This document shows, piece after piece, positions 1 through 5,384 of a DNA stretch of 5,957 bases. Source of the stretch: an uncultured Terriglobus sp. (GTDB taxonomy: Bacteria; Acidobacteriota; Terriglobia; Terriglobales; Acidobacteriaceae); contig CALMRM010000286.1 of the NCBI GenBank assembly GCA_937871605.1, positions 1 to 5,957 of the forward strand, in the 5' to 3' direction. Below the pieces are notes generated by a model, which was not told the DNA's origin, searched no databases, and saw only the letters and a program-made list of their open reading frames with translations. The position numbers and the translations under genes were made by a program. How positions within the stretch are numbered: position 1 is the first letter of the stretch; the number at the start of each line of letters is the position of its first letter.

Positions 1-75
1 GCGGGAGTAGTTCAGTGGCAGAACGTCAGCTTCCCAAGCTGAATGTCGCCGGTTCGATCCCGGTCTCCCGCTCCA
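1..75 (+). tRNA. tRNA-Gly (anticodon CCC)
   Basis: Complete cloverleaf. Acceptor stem bases 1-7 (GCGGGAG) pair with 65-71 (CTCCCGC), followed by discriminator T72 and an encoded CCA at 73-75. The D stem is GTTC 10-13 with GAAC 21-24. The anticodon stem is TCAGC with GCTGA, enclosing the 7-base loop TTCCCAA at 31-37, so the anticodon is CCC at 33-35 and reads GGG. The T stem is 48-52 with 60-64 around the loop TTCGATC. Glycine identity follows from the anticodon. The promoter lies outside the window. The gene converges with the S41 protease gene. Confidence 0.95.
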
Positions 76-93
76 ATCTTCCTGAGCACACAA

Positions 94-121
94 CAACGCC
101 GCCCCAGGTTAGGCGGCGTTG
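94..121. terminator. GC-rich hairpin between tRNA-Gly and the S41 gene, probable bidirectional terminator
   Basis: CAACGCCGCC at 94-103 pairs perfectly over 10 bp with GGCGGCGTTG at 112-121, leaving an 8-base loop. It lies 18 bases after the tRNA and 22 bases after the stop of the convergent protease gene, where a shared terminator would sit. Neither side has a true T run. On the minus strand the following bases (TTGTGTGC) are mildly T-rich, on the plus strand they are not. It may therefore be a weak or factor-assisted terminator, or an mRNA 3'-end stabiliser. Confidence 0.55.
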
Positions 122-143
122 CTGCGTATCGATGCCGGTACAC

Positions 144-1766
144 CTACTGAATGCTGGCCGTGCGCGTTTCCCGGCTCTTGTCGCTGCGCTGTTCCAGGGC
201 TAATGCTTCCGGCATGAACGTGAGCGCCTTCAGCACCTGCGGATCTTCATCGGTCCGTGCACGGAAACCGGCGGTGGTGCCGAACTGCGACGTAAACAGC
301 GAACCCTTCAGATTTGCCTTGACCCAGGGCAGGTTTGCCGCGAAGTCCGCATCGCTGTACTCGACTTTCTCCGACTTGAGGAACACCTTGAAGTCGCTCA
401 AGACAGCGTCGTCCACTTGGAAATCCTTGCTGATGTCGCGGTGCGCCAGGTAATGCTTGGTGAAGTCGAAGAACGCGCCATGCACCAGCAGGTTGCTTTC
501 GAACCCGTTGGCGCGGGGCGACTCAATCTTCTCGTCAGGCGTGATGCCGCCACCGCCGTACACCGTGCGTCCGCTGTCGGTCTGCTTGACCTCCAGGTTT
601 GTCTTGTCGGCGGGCTTGGCGTCTTTACGAACATAGAAGTAGTCATACAGGGAGACGCCGTTGTAGTCGCGCTGAATCAGGCGGCCGCTGGGCGTGTAGT
701 AGTGGTAGGTGGTCAGCGCCAGGCCGGTGTTGTCCGCAATCTGGAAGACCGTTTGCACCAGGCCCTTGCCAAAGGTGGTCTCACCCACGATCAGGGCACG
801 GTCATGGTCCTGCAAGGCACCGGAGACGATCTCTGCCGCAGACGCCGTGTTGCGGTTCACCAGAATGACGATGGGGTACTTCTTCCCGCTCTCGCCGTGA
901 TTGACCTTGTACACCACGTCCTGGAACGACCGGCCCTTTTGGGAGACAACCACATCACCCTTGGTCAGGAACTTGTCGCTCATGGCCACGGCTTCGTTCA
1001 GCAAGCCACCAGGATTACCGCGCAGATCGATCAGCAGGCCCTGCAGGCCCGGCCCAAAGGTCGCTAGGGCGTCGCCAACCTCATGCCCGGTATTCTCGTC
1101 GCTGAAGTCCCTCACATGGATGTAACCGATGCCGGGCTTCAACATGTAGGCCAGGTCAACAGCAGGGCGAGGAATCTCGTCGCGCATCAGGTCGAACGTA
1201 AGCGGCTTCTCCTGCCCCTCGCGCAGCATTTGCACCGCGACGTGCGTGCCCTTTGCACCCTTCAGCAGGTTGCTGACCGCCAGAGAGTCCAAGCCATCGC
1301 CGCTTTTGCCGTCGATGAACGCGATGGCGTCGCCTGGGCGGATGCCTGCCTTGAATGCTGGTGAGCCATCGAAGGTGTTGACGCAGACCACACGCTGCAC
1401 ACCATCTTTGCCCAGCTGCGGCTGAATCTGCATGCCCACGCCGTAGTAGCGCCCGTGCTGATCTTCACGCATTTGCGCGTACGCCTTTGGGTCGAAGAAA
1501 TTGCTGTGCGGGTCAAGCACATGCAGCATGTTTGGGATGGCGCTGTCGTAAATGACCTTGTCGATCTTATCGCTGTTCAGCTTGTCTGCGTAGTTGCTTT
1601 CAATGACCGCATAGACGTCAGTAAACTGGTGCAGGCTGTCGCGAACCGTGGTTTCATCCGTGGCTGATTGTGCGTTCACGCGCCCATTCAGCAGCGCACC
1701 GGCAACGGCACAGGTTCCAAGAAAGAGTGACAGGGAAACAGCGGCGCGGCGGGTGCGTATGGGCAT
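144..1766 (-). CDS. Secreted S41-family C-terminal processing peptidase (CtpA/Prc type)
   Basis: Serine protease of 540 aa, expected in the periplasm, of the family that degrades or trims proteins from exposed C-terminal ends. Residues 1-32 form a signal peptide: basic MPIRTRR, a hydrophobic core, and a likely cut after VNA. A PDZ domain spans about 105-195 (GVGMQIQ; AFKAGIRPGDAI at 137-148). The S41 core follows, with LLIDLRGNPGGLL at 244-256, catalytic Ser309 in NTASAAE and catalytic Lys334 in TFGKG. The 25-residue Ser-Lys spacing matches characterised Ctp/Prc enzymes. A further 130 residues after GGGITPDE (404-412) form a C-terminal region I cannot assign. ATG at 1766 is chosen because the signal peptide starts there, with GAGG about 13 bases upstream. 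The frame stays open to a TTG at 1865, but the extra residues would precede the signal peptide. The stop is TAG. The gene is divergent from the SurA-like gene. The exact subfamily and substrate are unknown. Confidence 0.93.
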   Translation of the reverse strand: MPIRTRRAAVSLSLFLGTCAVAGALLNGRVNAQSATDETTVRDSLHQFTDVYAVIESNYADKLNSDKIDKVIYDSAIPNMLHVLDPHSNFFDPKAYAQMREDQHGRYYGVGMQIQPQLGKDGVQRVVCVNTFDGSPAFKAGIRPGDAIAFIDGKSGDGLDSLAVSNLLKGAKGTHVAVQMLREGQEKPLTFDLMRDEIPRPAVDLAYMLKPGIGYIHVRDFSDENTGHEVGDALATFGPGLQGLLIDLRGNPGGLLNEAVAMSDKFLTKGDVVVSQKGRSFQDVVYKVNHGESGKKYPIVILVNRNTASAAEIVSGALQDHDRALIVGETTFGKGLVQTVFQIADNTGLALTTYHYYTPSGRLIQRDYNGVSLYDYFYVRKDAKPADKTNLEVKQTDSGRTVYGGGGITPDEKIESPRANGFESNLLVHGAFFDFTKHYLAHRDISKDFQVDDAVLSDFKVFLKSEKVEYSDADFAANLPWVKANLKGSLFTSQFGTTAGFRARTDEDPQVLKALTFMPEALALEQRSDKSRETRTASIQ

Positions 1767-1843
1767 GGCTGGCGTGGTACCTCGCGGGTGACACTTCTCT
1801 TGAGTCGTACTTCCGACGCAGCCCAGGACAGACCAGGCCACTC

Positions 1844-1872
1844 CAGAGTAAGACGGAGTATACAACGGAGTG
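1844..1872 (-). promoter_or_regulatory. Possible promoter/operator of the S41 gene
   Basis: On the minus strand the hexamer TATACT (plus coordinates 1857-1862) resembles a sigma-70 -10 box and is preceded by TG. It would give a leader of roughly 80 bases before ATG 1766. It overlaps two exact ACGGAGT repeats (plus strand 1853-1859 and 1865-1871, 12-base period) and a related CAGAGTA at 1844-1850. No good -35 lies at 16-18 bases; the nearest, TTGGAG, is 20 bases away. This is a weak call. Confidence 0.22.
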
Positions 1873-2004
1873 TCATACCAGCCTCCAAAGCAGCCCCCGA
1901 AACAGCGTGCGGCCTGCGCTGCGATACTTCAGTTCGTCGCATGAGCTGCATGGTTAGCGGAGTCGCATGACCGCTGCAACCTCCATAGTTCGGCTAGAGC
2001 TTTC

Positions 2005-2029
2005 GGAAGGGCATGGCTTCAGCCATGCC
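2005..2029. repeat. REP-like palindrome, unit 1
   Basis: Following GGAAG at 2005-2009, the arms GGCATGGCT (2010-2018) and AGCCATGCC (2021-2029) pair perfectly over 9 bp with a 2-base centre TC. It shares the GGAAG lead and the GGCTT.AGCC core with the next unit. Structure is directly visible. Membership of a dispersed family is inferred, as only one window is available. Confidence 0.6.
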
Positions 2030-2045
2030 AGATATGGCAGCACAT

Positions 2046-2107
2046 GGAAGCGGCTTTAGCCGCCGAGGTCAGCTTGAAAGCGTACCTCAGGGGCTAAAGC
2101 CCTCTCC
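2046..2107. repeat. REP-like inverted pair, units 2 and 3 (BIME-like)
   Basis: Unit 2 has GGAAG at 2046-2050, then arms GCGGCT (2050-2055) and AGCCGC (2058-2063), then GAGGT (2065-2069). Unit 3 lies in the opposite orientation: ACCTC (2084-2088), then arms GGGCT (2091-2095) and AGCCC (2098-2102). GAGGT and ACCTC are complementary across a 14-base spacer, which itself contains GCTT/AAGC. The pair can therefore fold as one large branched structure or cruciform. This layout is typical of bacterial interspersed REP pairs, which are often mobilised by RAYT (TnpA-REP) transposases. No transposase is present in the window. Confidence 0.65.
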
Positions 2108-2275
2108 GTGGGTCAGGTCTAAGCGCGGTCTGGTGTTCACTTTCTTGATCGGCAGACCGGCTCATGTGCCCGGACGCGTAGAATTGAGAGCGGTGACCGG
2201 GCGCAGTTCAGCCCGTCCAACGACCAGGCATCCGCGGTCATTCCGCACTGCCCGAGCTTCTACCCGCAGGTACGC

Positions 2276-4306
2276 ATGACTGAGTTTTCCAGGTTTTACC
2301 GCGCCGCTGTGACTGGCACCGTTTTTGTTGCGTGCATCAGCCTTTCCGCGAGTGCGCTTGCGCAGCAGGCACCCACCGCCAAGCCGCTGCCCACGCCACG
2401 GTACCAGACGCCCGGCCTTGGCCCGGTGCAGGGACCTACGCCGCAGTACACGTTGCCGGAGACGCAATCCATTACGCCCAATGCCACCGTGGTGGAAGAC
2501 GTAATCGTGCGCGTGAACGACAACATCATTTCCCGCTCAGACCTGGAGCGGGCAATGCAGCAGCTGCAGGGTGAGGTTGCGCAGAACCCCAGCGCTGGCG
2601 GCGATGCAACAGACCGCGAGCGCAACCTCTTGCGTGACCTGATCGACCAGCAGCTGCTGCTCTCCAAGGGCAAGGAGCTCGGCATCAATGCTGACGCGGA
2701 GCTGGTTCGGCGTCTGGACGACATTCGCAAGCAGAACAACTTTGCGACCATGGAGGACTTGGAGCGGGCCGCACGTTCGCAGAATGTGTCGTTCGAGGAC
2801 TTCAAGGCAAGCATCCGCAACAACATCATCACGGGCGACGTGGTGCGCGATGAAGTGGGCCGCACCATCCACATGAACCGCTCGGATGAGCAGAAGTTTT
2901 ACGACGCGCACAAAAATGAATTTGCCCAGCCGGAGCAGGTGCGCCTCTCTGAAATTCTGGTGCCGACGGCTGCAAATGCGGACGACACCACGATTGCAGC
3001 CGCCCAAAAATCTGCTAACGACATCTACGCCAAGCTCAAGGCGGGCGCAGACTTCGCGGCCACGGCCAAATCATCCTCTGGCGGCCCTACGGCGGCACAG
3101 GGCGGCGACCTTGGCCAGTTCAAGCGGAATGTGGGTGCGCTGGCACCTGTGCTGGAGCAGAAGACATTTACACAGCCGGTTGGCAGCTTTACCGAGCCCA
3201 TTCGCACACGGCAGGGCTTTGTCATCCTGAGGACTGTGGAGCACCAGCAGGCCGGCACGCCACCGCTGGAGCAGGTGGAAGGCGAAGTGCAGAATGCGAT
3301 GTACCAGGAGGCCATCCAACCCGCGCTGCGCGCGTACCTGACGCGGTTGCGTGAGGATGCCTACATCGATCTGCGCCCCGGCTTTGTGGACAGCGGTGCC
3401 AGCAGCAAGGAAACCAAGCCCGTCTTTGCCGCATATGTGGCGCCCACACCGAAAAAGAAGCTGGTCGAGAAGCAACAGCGTGACGCTGTGAAAACGGCGC
3501 GACTGGCTCAGACCCGCACGCCCACAGTGGCCAGCGCCACACCTGCCGTGCAGGAGCTCGACAAGCACGGCAAGCCGAAGAAGGCGAAGCGCGAGAAGGT
3601 ACGCTTTGGCCAGGCACCCCGCACGGCGCTGCCACAGGGGCCCGGTGGTGCAGACACAGCCACCGCCACCGGCACCGTGGATGCGAATGGCAAGGCGCGA
3701 GAGGGCGCGCCCGGCCAGGCGATTAGTCCGGTTGCATCCACCGGCAATACGATCGCAGCGAATGCCGCGCCTGAGGACGATCCGCTCGCCGCCAAACCCG
3801 GACCCAGGGTGAAGACTCGCTTCGCCTCCCGCGAAGTGGAAGTAAAGCAGAAGAAGCAAGCAACCGTGCAGGCCAAAGCTGTAGAAAAGGTTCATGCCAC
3901 GCCCGTTATAGCCACCACGGACGAAAAGCAGACCAAATCTGTGCAGTCCGCAGCGCTGGGATTGAACGGCAGCGACGCGAAGAAGAAAAAGGTCAAACGC
4001 AAGAAGGGCGACCCGAAAGAACGCTTGCAGGAAAAACCCATCGAAGCCAAGGCTCCGCTGCAGGACAATGGGCTGCCAGATCGCCTGCACCAACTGGATG
4101 GACCTGTGAAGCCAGACGATCCCGCAGCCAAAGCCGCCGCGGGCACCAGCACCAAGCTGGGCAGCAGCGACACCACTACGCTGGCACCCGCAACGGCGCC
4201 GGCACCGGGTAGTTCCCTTCCCAGCCAGACGCCGCCGACCGGTGGGGGCGCGGTGTCACCCAGCAGCAACCAGCCTGTACCGCAAACCTCGTTGGATCCC
4301 CGCTAA
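2276..4306 (+). CDS. Secreted SurA-like peptidyl-prolyl isomerase/chaperone with a long basic C-terminal tail
   Basis: Predicted periplasmic folding factor of 676 aa; E. coli SurA has 428. Residues 1-29 are a signal peptide ending ASALA before QQ. A Pro-rich linker (31-68) leads into a SurA N-terminal-type helical domain (about 72-215; VVEDVIVRVNDNIISRSDLE, LIDQQLLLSKGKELGI). One parvulin (PPIC) domain spans about 220-322, with VRLSEILVP, GGDLGQF (276-282) and RTRQGFVILRT. SurA itself carries two parvulin domains. The two histidines usual in active parvulins are absent (Glu226 and, most likely, Val316 stand there), so a chaperone role may dominate. Residues 371-676 are low-complexity, rich in Lys, Ala, Pro and Thr, with basic clusters at 393-401, 430-443 and 569-583. 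ATG 2276 is chosen for the signal peptide; GCAGG lies 5 bases upstream. The gene is divergent from the protease, and a strong terminator follows. A PrsA- or PpiD-like role is the alternative. Confidence 0.88.
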   Translation: MTEFSRFYRAAVTGTVFVACISLSASALAQQAPTAKPLPTPRYQTPGLGPVQGPTPQYTLPETQSITPNATVVEDVIVRVNDNIISRSDLERAMQQLQGEVAQNPSAGGDATDRERNLLRDLIDQQLLLSKGKELGINADAELVRRLDDIRKQNNFATMEDLERAARSQNVSFEDFKASIRNNIITGDVVRDEVGRTIHMNRSDEQKFYDAHKNEFAQPEQVRLSEILVPTAANADDTTIAAAQKSANDIYAKLKAGADFAATAKSSSGGPTAAQGGDLGQFKRNVGALAPVLEQKTFTQPVGSFTEPIRTRQGFVILRTVEHQQAGTPPLEQVEGEVQNAMYQEAIQPALRAYLTRLREDAYIDLRPGFVDSGASSKETKPVFAAYVAPTPKKKLVEKQQRDAVKTARLAQTRTPTVASATPAVQELDKHGKPKKAKREKVRFGQAPRTALPQGPGGADTATATGTVDANGKAREGAPGQAISPVASTGNTIAANAAPEDDPLAAKPGPRVKTRFASREVEVKQKKQATVQAKAVEKVHATPVIATTDEKQTKSVQSAALGLNGSDAKKKKVKRKKGDPKERLQEKPIEAKAPLQDNGLPDRLHQLDGPVKPDDPAAKAAAGTSTKLGSSDTTTLAPATAPAPGSSLPSQTPPTGGGAVSPSSNQPVPQTSLDPR

Positions 4307-4330
4307 CGAATACAGCCCATGCAAGCAGCC

Positions 4331-4364
4331 ACTGGGAGCGCTTCGGTGCTCCCAGTCTGTTTTT
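4331..4364 (+). terminator. Intrinsic terminator of the SurA-like gene
   Basis: Bases 4331-4341 (ACTGGGAGCGC) pair with 4346-4356 (GTGCTCCCAGT) over 11 bp including one G-T wobble. The hairpin is capped by the very stable tetraloop C(TTCG)G, and a five-T run follows at 4360-4364. It begins 25 bases after the stop codon. It also argues against starting the downstream HD protein at the upstream ATG 4319, because that would place the hairpin inside the coding region. Confidence 0.9.
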
Positions 4365-4393
4365 GCGGCATGGGTTGCTCGTATTCTGGAGAC

Positions 4394-5380
4394 ATGAAGG
4401 ATTTTTACGTCTCCGACGCAAGCCGCTTCGAAAATACGGAGATCACCTCGTTCTTTCTCCTCTCGCAAGTGTCGGCACGTGACAAGCGGGGCGGTGGCGG
4501 GCAGTACCTGGCACTCACCCTCACAGACAAGACGGGCACCCTGGAAGCCCGCATGTGGGAGGAATTCGCCGCCGCGCTCACCTCGTGTTCCCAGGGCTGC
4601 TACGTCAAGGTGCGCGGTCGGGTAGAGCGGTATCAGAACCGCTTCCAGCTCTCGCTGCTGCAGATGCGTTCTGCAGGGGAGCACGAGATCGATACGGCGG
4701 ACTTTCAGGCTGTGTCCGCCTACAACCTCGACGAGCTATGGGCGGAGTTAATCGGCGTGGTAGACGGTTTTCGCAACGAGTACTTGCAGCAGCTGGTGCG
4801 CAGCTTTCTCAATGACCCGCAGATTGGCCCGGCGTTCCGCACAGCACCCGCGGCAAAGATGCTGCACCACGCCTGGATCGGCGGGCTGCTGGAGCACGTG
4901 GTGTTCCTTCTGCGGCTTTGTGCGCGGGTCGCGCCGCAATACCCTGACGAGGTCGAGCCTGACCTGCTGATGACGGCTGCCATCCTGCACGACATCGGCA
5001 AGGTGCGAGAATTGGCCTGGAAGTCAAGCTTCAGCTACACGACCGAGGGGCAGTTGCTCGGCCATATCACCATCGCCATCGGTCTGTTGCGCGAGCGGGT
5101 AGCGCAGATTGAAGGCTTCCCAGACCGCCTGCGCATCCTGGTCGAACACCTTATTCTGTCGCACCACGGCAAATACGAGTTCGGCTCGCCCAAGCTGCCC
5201 ATGACGCCCGAGGCTGTGGTCTTTAGCGCGCTGGACGACCTGGAAGCCAAGATGCAGAACATGCGTGCCGAGTTTAGCCGCGCCGTGGAAAGCGGCAAGC
5301 GCCCCGACGAAGTGACGGACTACTCCCGGTCCATGGAGCGCAACCTGCTCAACAGCCGCGCTTACCTGCAGGACGAATAA
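4394..5380 (+). CDS. YhaM-like OB-fold/HD-domain 3'-5' exoribonuclease
   Basis: Cytoplasmic protein of 328 aa with the layout of the YhaM/Cbf1 family, whose characterised members are metal-dependent 3'-5' exonucleases acting on RNA and single-stranded DNA. An OB-fold nucleic-acid-binding domain occupies about 15-95 (GGGQYLALTLTDKTGTLEAR; VKVRGRVERYQNRFQL). An HD phosphohydrolase domain spans about 155-290. Its likely metal ligands are His168 (GGLLEHV), His199-Asp200 (ILHDIGK), His224 (LLGHI), His257-258 (SHHGK) and Asp281-282 (SALDDLE). Family proteins are about 315-330 aa, so it appears complete. ATG 4394 gives MKDFYVSDASRF directly before the OB domain. In-frame ATGs at 4370 and 4319 are possible but lie next to or inside the terminator. 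GGAG sits only 2 bases from the start, closer than usual. Its substrate in this organism is not shown by sequence. Confidence 0.9.
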   Translation: MKDFYVSDASRFENTEITSFFLLSQVSARDKRGGGGQYLALTLTDKTGTLEARMWEEFAAALTSCSQGCYVKVRGRVERYQNRFQLSLLQMRSAGEHEIDTADFQAVSAYNLDELWAELIGVVDGFRNEYLQQLVRSFLNDPQIGPAFRTAPAAKMLHHAWIGGLLEHVVFLLRLCARVAPQYPDEVEPDLLMTAAILHDIGKVRELAWKSSFSYTTEGQLLGHITIAIGLLRERVAQIEGFPDRLRILVEHLILSHHGKYEFGSPKLPMTPEAVVFSALDDLEAKMQNMRAEFSRAVESGKRPDEVTDYSRSMERNLLNSRAYLQDE

Positions 5381-5384
5381 GCCT

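Larger units (their letters stand above)
1767..2275. other. Divergent intergenic region between the S41 and SurA-like genes
   Basis: About 509 bases with no convincing gene. It must hold promoters for both flanking genes, since these are transcribed away from each other. From left to right it contains the probable protease leader (1767 to about 1850), ACGGAGT direct repeats over a TATACT hexamer (1853-1871), a 9-bp direct repeat GTCGCATGA (1936-1944 and 1962-1970), three REP-like palindromes (2005-2107), and an inverted repeat CGGTCTG/CAGACCG (2126-2132 and 2153-2159). Small open frames here run through the palindromes or over the neighbouring gene starts and look spurious. Confidence 0.8.

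Noticed and set aside
31..37. tRNA-Gly read as the common GCC isoacceptor
   Set aside because: The loop is TTCCCAA, so the anticodon is CCC, not GCC.
417..1067. 216-aa open frame antisense to the S41 gene
   Set aside because: It lies opposite the conserved catalytic core and shows no domain of its own.
1767..1865. Extended protease start at TTG 1865
   Set aside because: The 33 extra residues would precede a clear signal peptide beginning at ATG 1766, and the TTG overlaps the putative promoter.
1688..1951. 87-aa minus-strand frame over the protease start
   Set aside because: It overlaps the signal peptide of the S41 gene in another frame and has no recognisable features.
2179..2184. TAGAAT as a -10 box for the SurA-like gene
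   Set aside because: No acceptable -35 at 16-18 bases; the TTGATC at 2145-2150 is 28 bases away.
2191..2199. CGGTGACCG palindrome
   Set aside because: It is only 4 bp per arm and expected by chance at this GC content.
2013..2279. 88-aa frame ending with an ATGA overlap at the SurA-like start
   Set aside because: The overlap looks like translational coupling, but the frame is made of the REP-like palindromes and an Arg/Ser-rich stretch with no ribosome site.
3071..4093. 340-aa open frame antisense to the SurA-like gene
   Set aside because: It is a GC-driven antisense frame, rich in Leu/Arg/Cys/His, lying opposite a well-supported gene; no recognisable domain.
4319..4393. Upstream start for the HD protein
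   Set aside because: It would translate through the SurA-like gene's terminator hairpin, and the added residues are unlike the family's N-terminus.
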